A program made the position numbers and the translations under genes. Below, one piece after another: positions 7,519-15,351 of a stretch of DNA of 59,353 bases. Positions within the stretch are counted from its first letter, which is position 1. Each line of letters begins with the position of its first letter. The notes below the pieces were generated by a model. It ran no database searches, was not told where the DNA came from, and saw only the letters and a program-made list of their open reading frames with translations. The DNA comes from an uncultured Prevotellaceae bacterium (lineage in GTDB: Bacteria > Bacteroidota > Bacteroidia > Bacteroidales > Bacteroidaceae): contig CAMVAT010000019.1 in assembly GCA_947165505.1 (NCBI GenBank), forward strand, positions 1-59,353, given 5' to 3'.

Positions 7519-8190
7519 ATGAACCAAAGAGAAATACTGGTGTCGCCGTCGCTGTTAGCGGCCGATTTTCTGGATTTGCGCCAAGAGATAGAGATGATCA
7601 ACCGCAGCCATGCCGACTGGTTGCATTTGGATGTGATGGACGGGGTGTTCGTGCCCAACATCTCATTCGGCTTCCCCGTGCTGGAGGCGGTGGCCACGCT
7701 GTGCAAGAAACCACTCGACGTGCACTACATGATCGTACACCCCGAACAATACATCGCGCAGACCGCGAAGTTGGGTGCCATGATGATGAACGTACACTAC
7801 GAGGCGTGCACGCATCTGCACCGTACCATCCAAGAGATTCACGCAGCAGGCATGAAAGCCGGCGTGACGCTCAACCCCTCCACCCCCGTATCGACCTTGG
7901 AAGACATCATCGGCGACGTAGATATGGTGCTGTTGATGAGTGTGAACCCGGGGTTCGGCGGACAGAAGTTCATCGAGAACACCCTTGCCAAGGTGCGCCG
8001 TCTCCGCCGTATGATTGCAGACAGCGGCAGCCGCGCGCTGATAGAGGTTGACGGCGGTGTGCAGGCCGAGACAGCCCCCCGTCTGGTATCAGCCGGTGTG
8101 GATGTGTTGGTGAGCGGCAGTTATGTGTTTAAGGCGACAGACCCGGAGCGGGTCATCGACGAGTTGAAAAGTCTCCAGCCCGAGGGTTAG
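7519..8190 (+). CDS. rpe: Ribulose-phosphate 3-epimerase
   Basis: A 223-residue TIM-barrel metalloenzyme of the pentose phosphate pathway interconverting ribulose 5-phosphate and xylulose 5-phosphate. Visible signatures are VSPSLLAADF at the N-terminus, HLDVMDGVFVPN (metal ligands H and D), DVHYMIVHPEQYI (second His), MSVNPGFGGQKFI (phosphate loop) and IEVDGGV (third Asp). Length is standard. Its stop codon overlaps by 4 bp with the stop of the oppositely oriented sigma-factor gene, so the two genes are convergent and share their 3' ends. Confidence 0.97.
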   Translation: MNQREILVSPSLLAADFLDLRQEIEMINRSHADWLHLDVMDGVFVPNISFGFPVLEAVATLCKKPLDVHYMIVHPEQYIAQTAKLGAMMMNVHYEACTHLHRTIQEIHAAGMKAGVTLNPSTPVSTLEDIIGDVDMVLLMSVNPGFGGQKFIENTLAKVRRLRRMIADSGSRALIEVDGGVQAETAPRLVSAGVDVLVSGSYVFKATDPERVIDELKSLQPEG

Positions 8191-8780
8191 AACTGCAGGG
8201 TCATTTCGTGCTCTTTGGCCATTCTCCTAAGATTGAGAATGGCATAGCGCATACGCCCGAGCGCCGTATTGATGCTGACGTTGGTCATTTCAGCGATCTC
8301 CTTGAACGACATATTCTGATAGAATCGCATAAACACCACCTCACGCTGCGTGGGGGGCAGCAGATTCATCATCTTTTTCACATCGTCGAGCACCTGTTCG
8401 AAAACGAACTGGTTTTCGATGCTCCCCTCGACCACCTCTTTCGACGAGAGGTTAGAGAGGTCGTTGTCTATCGTGGGTTCGATGATTTTCTCCGCCTTCT
8501 GCTCGCGATACCAATCCATGATGACATTATGCGCGATGCGCATAATCCAGGCGCTGAATTTACCCGAGTTGGTATATTTTCTCTGGTGCAGTTTGGTGAT
8601 GACCTTGACGAAAGTCTCTTGAAACACATCATCGGCTGTATCGCGGTCGTGCACCACGAAAAGGATGTATGAGTATAACTTGGATTGATTTCTTGCCAGC
8701 AACAAATCAAACGCCCTATTGTTCCCATCAATATATTCCAAAGCCAACTGTTCGTCGGTCATTGTCATGAGATCGTTCAT
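8187..8780 (-). CDS. RNA polymerase ECF-type sigma-70 factor
   Basis: A 197-residue sigma factor. Region 2 is visible as AFDLLLARNQSKLYSYILFVVHDRDTADDVFQETFVKVI followed by SAWIMRIAHNVIMDWYRE, and region 4 as LLPPTQREVVFMRFYQNMSFKEIAEMTNVSINTALGRMRYAILNLRR, with the helix-turn-helix. There is no anti-sigma gene beside it, and it is not next to a FecR gene as polysaccharide-linked ECF factors usually are, so it resembles the general-type ECF sigma factors of Bacteroidales. Target genes cannot be read from sequence. Its own upstream region has a consensus housekeeping promoter at 8870-8901. Confidence 0.93.
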   Translation of the reverse strand: MNDLMTMTDEQLALEYIDGNNRAFDLLLARNQSKLYSYILFVVHDRDTADDVFQETFVKVITKLHQRKYTNSGKFSAWIMRIAHNVIMDWYREQKAEKIIEPTIDNDLSNLSSKEVVEGSIENQFVFEQVLDDVKKMMNLLPPTQREVVFMRFYQNMSFKEIAEMTNVSINTALGRMRYAILNLRRMAKEHEMTLQF

Positions 8781-8869
8781 TCCTTAAAAGTTTTAATTTA
8801 AGTAATGTTTTGCTATAGGCGTAGGGTTTTTATGGTTTAATAATGTGTTGTTGACAAGATTGTCGGCGA

Positions 8870-8901
8870 CAAAAGTACACGTTTTTTGTTTTTTGTGCAA
8901 A
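8870..8901 (-). promoter_or_regulatory. Promoter of the ECF sigma gene (TTTG-N20-TACTTTTG)
   Basis: On the minus strand TTTG (8898-8901) and TACTTTTG (8870-8877) are 20 nt apart, a match to the Bacteroidota consensus. Predicted transcription start is near 8862, about 80 nt upstream of the sigma-factor ATG. Confidence 0.75.
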
Positions 8902-9013
8902 TTTTTTGTTATAAAATCGTTGAAAAAAACGCCTAATTGACATAATAAAGAGAAAAAAAGGCGTTTTATCTATTTTTTCCTGCCAAAAAACGAACGTTTC
9001 AGAAAAAAATGCT

Positions 9014-9021
9014 TACCTTTG
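9014..9021 (+). promoter_or_regulatory. -7 element TACCTTTG of the cobalamin riboswitch transcript
   Basis: TACCTTTG lies about 7 nt before the expected 5' end of the riboswitch. The same octamer serves the tracrRNA promoter at 24703-24710. A clear -33 TTTG is not seen at the right distance. Confidence 0.65.
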
Positions 9022-9027
9022 CAGAGT

Positions 9028-9235
9028 TCTTGGTTCGCTATCCGCGATGAACAAGGGAATGGAGTGTGACTCTCCAACTGTCCCGCAGCTGTGAGTTTCT
9101 TTATGTCTTACAAGCATCGACGCCACTGGACCTGTCCGGGAAGGCACTTGTAGGCGAAACGTAGTCAGAAGACCTGCCAGAACATTCGCTTGAGTCTCTC
9201 GATGTAAGGGGTTTCAGCATCAACGAGTATCAGTA
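9028..9235 (+). ncRNA. Cobalamin (vitamin B12) riboswitch, no ordinary gene downstream
   Basis: All main conserved blocks of the cobalamin riboswitch occur in order on the plus strand: GGGAATGGAGTG and CCCGCAGCTGTGA (9056-9094), CGCCACTGG with GGGAAGGC (9121-9145), and the B12 box GTCAGAAGACCTGCC (9164-9178). The aptamer therefore looks intact. What follows is a 19-codon frame (9239-9295) and a terminator-like hairpin (9375-9402); the next real gene, at 9614-12052, is on the other strand. B12 riboswitches normally control transport or synthesis genes, so this one is an orphan. End points are approximate. Confidence 0.9.
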
Positions 9236-9238
9236 AAA

Positions 9239-9295
9239 ATGACACATGGCCATCACGGCCTGTGCATCAGAGTATGTGGGCATCATATACTGTGA
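9239..9295 (+). CDS. Possible His/Cys-rich leader peptide behind the cobalamin riboswitch
   Basis: The frame encodes MTHGHHGLCIRVCGHHIL: 5 His and 2 Cys in 18 residues, arranged almost symmetrically. It starts immediately after the riboswitch, at the spacing where riboswitch-controlled genes usually start. Such composition suggests metal binding or a His-codon leader, but a frame this short can occur by chance. An overlapping second short frame begins at about 9294. No homology claim is made. Confidence 0.3.
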   Translation: MTHGHHGLCIRVCGHHIL

Positions 9296-9374
9296 TGGTG
9301 TGTATTGTATGGTCGTGCAGCCATACGATGTCGTCGAACCTGTAAGTGTATTATTATATAAGTATCTTGAGAAG

Positions 9375-9402
9375 TAGCGAGACCGTGAGGCCTCGCTATT
9401 TT
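9375..9402 (+). terminator. Candidate terminator of the riboswitch transcript
   Basis: TAGCGAG and CTCGCTA arms enclose a 10-nt GC-rich loop and are followed by TTTT. A second inverted repeat, AGGTTGGT/ACCAACCT, follows at about 9446-9472. Together they would end a transcript of about 370 nt from the promoter at 9014. Confidence 0.5.
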
Positions 9403-9613
9403 GATGCGGCAGGGTGCCGGAGAGGACGTCTTCAACAAAGAAATGAGGTTGGTGCAGGAATGCTACCAACCTCGAAAGATGATTTCGAAATCTCGAAATC
9501 CAAAAATAAGATAGGGCAAAAGTAGTGGTTATTCACCAAACTTGCAAATATTTAAACGAAAAATTTCATTTTTTAACATTTGGGGCAGTATCATCACTCC
9601 CCCTCGATGGTGG

Positions 9614-12052
9614 TCATTTGCCCTGTGTGACCACCACCTGACACGGTTTCAGCCCCTCGGCCTGGCAAGCCACAGACAGCGGCCCGGCTGAGCGACCGGC
9701 CTGAACGATGATTTGCGCCAGTCCGTTGAAGGCGGGGATACGGAAGGTCTTGCCGTCGCCCTGGGCATGGTCGGCACCGGGATAAGCCGGGTCGCCATTT
9801 CCACCGCCTAAGATCCTGCCATCGCCGTCGAGCGTGAATGTGATATCGGGGCAGGCATTGGGCACCACCCTGCCCTTTTTGTCTTTGACCTCGACATTGA
9901 CCACCACCACATCACATCCGTCGGCGGTCATCGTGTCGCTGCTGGCCGTCATCACCAGTGCGGCGGGCTGCCCTGTCGTGGTCACCGTCTGCGTGAGCAC
10001 TTTCTTACCGTTTTTGTAGCCTTCGGCCACCACCTTGCCGGGCTGATAGACAGCCGTCCACTTCAGGTGTCCGTAGCGCGGCATCTTCTTCCTCTCCAGT
10101 TTTTTGCCATTGACGGTGAGCTGCACCTCATCGCAGTTGCTATACGCCCATATCTCCACCTCTTCGCCCTCATGCCCCTGCAGGTTCCAGTGCGGGAAGA
10201 CATGCAGCACGGGCTCATCCGTCCACCATGCTTTCAGATACCATGCCTCGTCTTTCGGGAATCCGCAGTAGTCGAGGATGCCGAACTCAGAATCGTGCGC
10301 CGGGTATTTGAGCGGGTTGGGTTCGCCGCGGTAGTCGAAGCCCGTCCAGAAGAAAGCCCCAGCCGCCCAATCGTGCTCGGCATAGAATCGCCATCCGCGT
10401 TCGATGACATTCTCCGTGCCGTCTTTCTGCGTATCGAAGTTCATCGAGCGCATCCATCCCGGGTGCTGCTCATCATTGAAATAGACGCCGCGAGTGCCGC
10501 AGCCCGTCGTCTCCTCCGTGCCCACGACCTTCCACTCCGGGTGCTGGCGCCGGCGGTTGTCCACATCGTTTTGTATGATATAGTTATACCCCACCACGTC
10601 GGTGCCTTTGATCATCTCCGTGCCGCCGGCATTGGCCAGCGTGGAGTGGCGTGTGGGGTCGAGCAGCCGCACATACTCTCGCATGGCCTGGGCGATGCGC
10701 GTGCCTTGAATGGTATTCTCGATGCCCCACTCCTCGTTGCCACAGCTCCAGAGCATGACCGACGGGTGGTTGCGGTCGCGCTTGATCATCCGCTCGAGCA
10801 GTCTGAGATGCTCGTCGTTGATGCCTGCCAACCGGTTTTCGTCGATGACGAGCATCCCCAAGCGGTCGCAGATGTCGAGCAGGGCGGGCGTCACGGGGTT
10901 GTGCGACGCCCGGTAGGCATTGCACCCCATCTGTTTCAGTTGCTTGACACGCCATTCGATGAGCGCATCGGGCATGGCCGCGCCCACCCCGGCATGGTCT
11001 TGGTGCATGTTGACTCCCTTGAGTTTGAGCGGCTGTCCATTGAGCAGGAATCCCCTGTCGGCATCAAACTCCATCTTTCTGATGCCCGTCTGTGTAAGAT
11101 ACACATCCGTCACCTTGCCGTCGGTCAGGACGGTCGTCTCTACCTTATATATATAGGGTGAGCTGACACTCCAGAGATGCGGTTGAGCCAGTGTCATCGA
11201 CTGTTTGCACGTCAGTGTCTCTTTCGGTCTCAGCGTCATCTCGGCGGCATCAGTCACAGCCACCTCCACCCCATTGGCATCCAAGAGCCGCTGGCGCACC
11301 TGGCATGTCTTAGCTTCGAGCGAATGGTTGTTGACGTCGGTCGCCACATGCACCGTAGCCGTGGCGAAGGGCTGCTCCACATCGGCATAGACGAACGTGC
11401 CGAAAGGAGCCACTGCCACCGGGCTGGTCTTCACGAGCCACGCGTCGCGGTAGATGCCGGCCCCCTCGTAAAACCATCCCTCTTCGAGCGACGCGTCGGC
11501 CCTGACGCAGATCAGGTTGTCGCCCCCGTAGTTCACATACTCGGTGATGTCATACACCTGAGTGGCATATCCGCTGGGTTCGGTGCCCATATAAAAGCCG
11601 TTGAACCACACCGTGGCGTTGCGGAAGATGCCGTCGAACTGCAAGTAAAGGTGCTTACCCTCGTCGGCCCGGTCGATATGCACCACCTTGCGATACCATC
11701 CCACACTCGTCTCAGGGTATTTATATCCCACCGTCTTATATCCGTGCGAATGACTGGCCTCAGAGGCGTAGGGCAGAGTGGTCACCCAGTCGTGCGGCAC
11801 CTGCACCTCGGTCCATGCGGCATCGTCGAACTTAGCCGAATAAGGCCCTTCGTTATGGATGGAATTCGCCTTGGTCAGGTAATTGAAATACTCCGTCCCG
11901 GCCCCGAAATCCTTCACCGGGTCGGCGGCATGCCCGAGGGCAAACTTCCACCCGGTGTTCAACTTCGACACCTCACGCACATTCTGCGCGCTCACACACC
12001 ACACCGTCATCGCCAAGAGGACGATGGCCAACAGTCTTTTGCAGTTATTCAT
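9614..12052 (-). CDS. Secreted glycoside hydrolase family 2 enzyme (beta-galactosidase type)
   Basis: An 812-residue protein with signal peptide MNNCKRLLAIVLLAMTVWCVSAQ. Domains in order: GH2 sugar-binding jelly roll (about 30-210, with VPHDWV and GWYRKVVHI), immunoglobulin-like domain (about 215-325), TIM barrel (about 330-610) and C-terminal Ig-like domains with a C-terminal glycine-rich GDGRILGGGNGDPAYPGADH segment. The acid/base is E440 in the motif SCGNEEWG; FKGVNMHQDH-type and FFWTGFDYRGEPNP segments match the family. The substrate is a terminal beta-linked sugar, probably galactose, but GH2 also includes glucuronidases and mannosidases. It stands alone, between the riboswitch region and ribE. 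-7 elements TATTTTTG lie at 12075-12082 and 12103-12110. Confidence 0.9.
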   Translation of the reverse strand: MNNCKRLLAIVLLAMTVWCVSAQNVREVSKLNTGWKFALGHAADPVKDFGAGTEYFNYLTKANSIHNEGPYSAKFDDAAWTEVQVPHDWVTTLPYASEASHSHGYKTVGYKYPETSVGWYRKVVHIDRADEGKHLYLQFDGIFRNATVWFNGFYMGTEPSGYATQVYDITEYVNYGGDNLICVRADASLEEGWFYEGAGIYRDAWLVKTSPVAVAPFGTFVYADVEQPFATATVHVATDVNNHSLEAKTCQVRQRLLDANGVEVAVTDAAEMTLRPKETLTCKQSMTLAQPHLWSVSSPYIYKVETTVLTDGKVTDVYLTQTGIRKMEFDADRGFLLNGQPLKLKGVNMHQDHAGVGAAMPDALIEWRVKQLKQMGCNAYRASHNPVTPALLDICDRLGMLVIDENRLAGINDEHLRLLERMIKRDRNHPSVMLWSCGNEEWGIENTIQGTRIAQAMREYVRLLDPTRHSTLANAGGTEMIKGTDVVGYNYIIQNDVDNRRRQHPEWKVVGTEETTGCGTRGVYFNDEQHPGWMRSMNFDTQKDGTENVIERGWRFYAEHDWAAGAFFWTGFDYRGEPNPLKYPAHDSEFGILDYCGFPKDEAWYLKAWWTDEPVLHVFPHWNLQGHEGEEVEIWAYSNCDEVQLTVNGKKLERKKMPRYGHLKWTAVYQPGKVVAEGYKNGKKVLTQTVTTTGQPAALVMTASSDTMTADGCDVVVVNVEVKDKKGRVVPNACPDITFTLDGDGRILGGGNGDPAYPGADHAQGDGKTFRIPAFNGLAQIIVQAGRSAGPLSVACQAEGLKPCQVVVTQGK

Positions 12053-12133
12053 ATCATAGGTTTTTAAGATGATGCAAAAATACCGAAAAAAAACGCATTG
12101 CGCAAAAATAACAGCAAAAAAAAGGATGAGATA

Positions 12134-12163
12134 TTGTCATTTGAAAAAAAATGCTTAATTTTG
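12134..12163 (+). promoter_or_regulatory. ribE promoter (ATTG-N19-TAATTTTG)
   Basis: The -7 element TAATTTTG (12156-12163) is preceded at 19 nt by ATTG. Predicted transcription start is near 12170, which leaves an unusually long leader of about 238 nt before ribE. Confidence 0.65.
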
Positions 12164-12169
12164 CAGCGT

Positions 12170-12407
12170 ACAACAAGCAAAAACGCTAAGCAAGCAGATA
12201 CGGGGCGTATCGGTTAGATCGGGATACTCATCAAATAAATTCATCCAACCGAGCTGTTTCTTTCGCCGATGGCGGGCCACAGTTTCGCAAGAAACGCTTT
12301 TAAGCCAGTGGATTACAAAAGCTGAGAAGGCTCAAATCATTTTGTGACGGAGTTTTCATCACAATCACGGTACGCCCCATTTTTTAACCCCCAAAATCAA
12401 TTTGATC
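12170..12407 (+). promoter_or_regulatory. Long structured 5' leader of ribE, class unknown
   Basis: The leader contains several inverted repeats: CGCCgatGGCG (about 12264-12274) enclosed by GTTTCTT/AAGAAAC (about 12256-12296), and GTGAcggagttttcaTCAC (about 12342-12361). I looked for the conserved blocks of the FMN riboswitch and do not see them. An 18-codon frame, MAGHSFARNAFKPVDYKS, occurs at 12269-12325 and may be chance. Confidence 0.45.
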
Positions 12408-13010
12408 ATGTTCTCAGGAATCGTAGAAGAGATGGCCACCGTGACGGCCATCCGCCAAGACAAGGAAAATATCGACTTCACACTGACGTGCTCGTTTACG
12501 GGCGAACTGAAAATCGACCAGAGCGTGTCGCACAACGGCGTGTGCCTGACGGTGGTGCAGATAGACGGCGACGAATATACCGTGACGGCGATGAAAGAGA
12601 CGCTCGAACGCTCTAATTTAGGACTGCTTCGCGTGGGCGACCATGTCAACGTAGAGCGTTCGATGCTGATGAACGGCCGCCTCGACGGCCATATCGTCCA
12701 GGGTCATGTGGATGAGACCGCCCGCTGCATCGCCATGGACGACGCCGACGGCAGCACCTACTTCACGTTTGAGTACAAGCAGGATGCCGACATGGCCCGC
12801 CGCGGCTATTTCACGGTCGATAAGGGCAGTGTCACCGTCAATGGCGTGTCGCTGACGGTATGCAACCCCACCGACCATACCTTCCAGGTAGCCATCATCC
12901 CCTACACCATGCAGAACACCAATTTCTGCGACATCCGCGTGGGCAGCGTGGTGAACATCGAGTTCGACATCTTAGGGAAGTATATCGCCAGGCTGGCCGA
13001 ATTGAAATAG
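12408..13010 (+). CDS. ribE: Riboflavin synthase alpha chain
   Basis: A 200-residue enzyme that dismutates two 6,7-dimethyl-8-ribityllumazine molecules to riboflavin. It has the diagnostic start MFSGIVEEMATV and the two homologous lumazine-binding barrels: repeat 1 with SVSHNGVCLTVV and repeat 2 with GSVTVNGVSLTVC, plus GHVDETA in the linker. ATG at 12408 is chosen over an in-frame TTG two codons earlier because MFSGIVEE is the invariant family N-terminus. It is convergent with ald, with 13 bp between the stop codons. Confidence 0.96.
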   Translation: MFSGIVEEMATVTAIRQDKENIDFTLTCSFTGELKIDQSVSHNGVCLTVVQIDGDEYTVTAMKETLERSNLGLLRVGDHVNVERSMLMNGRLDGHIVQGHVDETARCIAMDDADGSTYFTFEYKQDADMARRGYFTVDKGSVTVNGVSLTVCNPTDHTFQVAIIPYTMQNTNFCDIRVGSVVNIEFDILGKYIARLAELK

Positions 13011-13023
13011 AGGCCGGAGCCGT

Positions 13024-14130
13024 CTATAAGACGACGGGCTCGTAAGGCAGGCCGAACACATCAGCCACGGCTTTGTAGGTCACCTTCCCCTCCACGACAT
13101 TCAGTCCGAGGTAAAGCGCGTGGTCATCCTTGCACGCCTGCCGCCATCCCTTGTCGGCCAAAGCCAGGGCATACCTGAGCGTGGCATTGGTGAGCGCGAT
13201 GGTCGAAGTGTTGGGCACCGCCCCAGGGATGTTGGCCACGGCATAGTGCACGATGCCATCCACCTCATATACCGGTTGGCTGTGCGTGGTGGGGCGCGAC
13301 GTCTCGAAGCAACCGCCTTGGTCGATGGCCACATCCACGAGCACCGTGCCCGGTTGCATCTTAGCGAGCATGTCGCGTGTGATGAGGTGCGGCGCCTTGT
13401 CGCCCGGCACCAACACCGAGCCCACGATGATGTCCACGTCGGGCAGTTCGCGCTCAATGTTATGCTTGTTAGAATACACCGGCGTGACGTTGGCAGGCAT
13501 CTCTATCGACAGCGTTTTCAGCAGGGGCAGCGAGATATCGGTGATGATGACCTGCGCCCCCATGCCAGCCGCCACGCGTGCCGCCGCCTGTCCTACGGTG
13601 CCGCCGCCGAGCACCAGCACCTTGGCGGGTTTGACCCCGGGCACGCCGCATACGAGTTTTCCCTTCCCTCCTTGCGTCTTTTGCAGATAGAAAGCGCCGT
13701 TGAGCGCCGCCATCCGTCCGGCCACCTCGCTCATGGGAATGAGCAGCGGCAGCGAACGGTCGGGCAGTTGCACCGTCTCATAAGCCAGGCACACCGCACC
13801 GCTTTTGATCATCGCCTCGGTCAGCGGTTTGTCGCATGCGAAATGGAAATAGGTGAACACCAGTTGTCCTTTCCTCACCAGGTCATACTCCTGCTCGATG
13901 GGTTCCTTCACCTTCACGATCATGTCGGCCGCGGCGTATGTCTCTTCGATGGTTGGAACGATTTCCGCCCCAGCCTTGACATAGTCGTCATCGCCGAATC
14001 CGCTGTTCTCGCCAGCGGTGTGTTGCACCAGCACCTGATGTCCGTGTCTTACCAGTTCAGCCACACCGGCGGGAGTCATACCCACACGGTTCTCATTGTT
14101 TTTTAATTCTCTTGGAATACCGATTTTCAT
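13024..14130 (-). CDS. ald: Alanine dehydrogenase
   Basis: A 368-residue NAD-dependent enzyme for reversible oxidative deamination of alanine to pyruvate. The N-terminus MKIGIPRELKNNENRVGMTPAGV is diagnostic, with pyruvate-binding lysine and VFTYFHFACD (catalytic His). The Rossmann domain has VLVLGGGTVGQAAARVAAGMGA. VDVAIDQGGCFETSRPTTHSQP is the usual C-terminal signature. Length is normal. A -7 element TATTTTTG lies at 14170-14177. It is a monocistronic gene by position, convergent with ribE. Confidence 0.96.
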   Translation of the reverse strand: MKIGIPRELKNNENRVGMTPAGVAELVRHGHQVLVQHTAGENSGFGDDDYVKAGAEIVPTIEETYAAADMIVKVKEPIEQEYDLVRKGQLVFTYFHFACDKPLTEAMIKSGAVCLAYETVQLPDRSLPLLIPMSEVAGRMAALNGAFYLQKTQGGKGKLVCGVPGVKPAKVLVLGGGTVGQAAARVAAGMGAQVIITDISLPLLKTLSIEMPANVTPVYSNKHNIERELPDVDIIVGSVLVPGDKAPHLITRDMLAKMQPGTVLVDVAIDQGGCFETSRPTTHSQPVYEVDGIVHYAVANIPGAVPNTSTIALTNATLRYALALADKGWRQACKDDHALYLGLNVVEGKVTYKAVADVFGLPYEPVVL

Positions 14131-14169
14131 AAAACGTAGGATTAAAGTTAAACATCAGTTTTGTTTTGG

Positions 14170-14177
14170 CAAAAATA
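14170..14177 (-). promoter_or_regulatory. -7 element TATTTTTG of ald
   Basis: On the minus strand the octamer fits TAnnTTTG and lies 40 bp upstream of the ald ATG. The -33 region is TTTCG-like and non-consensus. Confidence 0.55.
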
Positions 14178-14904
14178 ATAAAAAATACGAAACGGCGGTT
14201 GCATTTTCCCGATTTTTTTGCAAGAAATTGAGCCAGCCCGAACATAAATTGCCTACGGCACAAGGGTTTAAGCTTTTCTTTGCCTACGGCAAAAGGGTTT
14301 AACACGAATTCTCATTAATTTCCCATGAATTATCCATGAATTATCCACGAACCAACGGTCACTGTGCTAAGCGGGAAGTAATTTTCCACGAACCAACGGT
14401 CACTGTGCGAAGCGGATAGTAATTTTCCACGAATGATTATGTCGCCGACGGCGACAAGAATTAATGATAATTCATGGGTAATTCATGGCAATTACATGTT
14501 GCCTACGGCAAAAGGGTTTAACACGAATTCTCATTAATTTCCTATGAATTATCCATGAATTATCCACGAACCAACGGTCGCCCCCGTTCGTCGGAATTTG
14601 CAATCCCGACGCATGGAGTATCAGCATTTGAAATGCGAAAAATTATCTTTGGCGAATTACAATTGGCTTTCCCTTCGGCCGCCGACCGCTGGTTCCGCTA
14701 TCTCGAAGCGGGTGGATTGCAAATCCACCCGAACGAAGTCCACCATTTATCGTAATCGTCGTGCTAACCACTCCCTCCCCTCGGGGAGGGCTGGGGAGGG
14801 GGCTTCCCCCTCTAAGTTAGAGGGGGTTAGGGGGCGTGTGTCCACCTCTGTTGGGGCGGGGTTAGGGCCGGTGTCAGTAATAACAGCGCTATTGTGACGC
14901 CACC
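14178..14904. repeat. Repeat-rich intergenic region, no gene
   Basis: About 725 bp without a convincing gene. It holds two near-identical copies of an AT-rich unit that begins TTGCCTACGGCAAAAGGG and continues through ATGAATTATCCATG to CACGAACCAACGGTC (about 14281-14360 and 14502-14580), with partial copies between. Then follow a hairpin repeat in reverse orientation (14585-14631), a second hairpin copy (14710-14736), the CCCTCCCCTCGGGGAGGG palindrome (about 14768-14786), and the box carrying CCCCCTCTAAGTTAGAGGGG plus GGGGGCGTGTGT (14802-14844). These boxes recur elsewhere in the window, some inside genes. Confidence 0.8.
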
Positions 14905-15312
14905 TCAAAAATCAATTGTATAACTCAGTTTTATGTTATTAGATTCTCTTTGTTCTGCCTTGACGACAAAAGGGTCTTTGTTGATACTTACGCTTATCCG
15001 AGCATTTGAATTGGTTTTACCGCTCGTAGTTACAGACAGTTGCACTGTCTGGCCTTTTTTAAAAGGCCCGTATGTCCCTTCCCACTCTTTATTTCTAACG
15101 TCAAATGACTCGATTCGGTCCACATCACTATACGATATGGTCCTGTCCGTGTAATATGCATAACTGACCTGCTGCCCTGCCGTGACCTCATACTTTACAT
15201 AATAGTTATCGTTACTATTAGCAAAATCGTCCTCATCATCGCCACCACACGAAACAAATGCAAACAGAGAGAACAAAATGGGTAGATAATTTTTTAATAC
15301 TTTCATAGCCAT
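14905..15312 (-). CDS. Small secreted lipoprotein of unknown function
   Basis: A 135-residue protein with a lipoprotein signal: MAMKVLKNYLPILFSLFAFVSC, where the lipobox cysteine is followed by GGDDEDD. Acidic residues just after the cysteine are the Bacteroidota export signal for surface lipoproteins. The mature part is beta-rich with no family I recognise. An alternative start is the second Met (15306). The gene starts 40 bp from the leader-distal end of the CRISPR array and is in the same direction as array transcription; no TAnnTTTG promoter is seen in that gap. Confidence 0.7.
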   Translation of the reverse strand: MAMKVLKNYLPILFSLFAFVSCGGDDEDDFANSNDNYYVKYEVTAGQQVSYAYYTDRTISYSDVDRIESFDVRNKEWEGTYGPFKKGQTVQLSVTTSGKTNSNARISVSINKDPFVVKAEQRESNNIKLSYTIDF

Positions 15313-15351
15313 GATATTATTTCCTTTTTTCGATTCAGCATTACTTTTACT

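Noticed and set aside
9230..9469. 79-codon minus-strand frame over the riboswitch tail
   Set aside because: It runs through the terminator hairpins and antisense to the riboswitch transcript; no promoter or family signal.
12170..12407. FMN riboswitch upstream of ribE
   Set aside because: The conserved RFN blocks are not found in either half of the leader.
14330..14575. TTATCCACG words that resemble DnaA boxes
   Set aside because: They occur only within the ATGAATTATCCATG repeat tract, differ from TTATCCACA, and are 40 kb from dnaA with no DNA-unwinding element evident.
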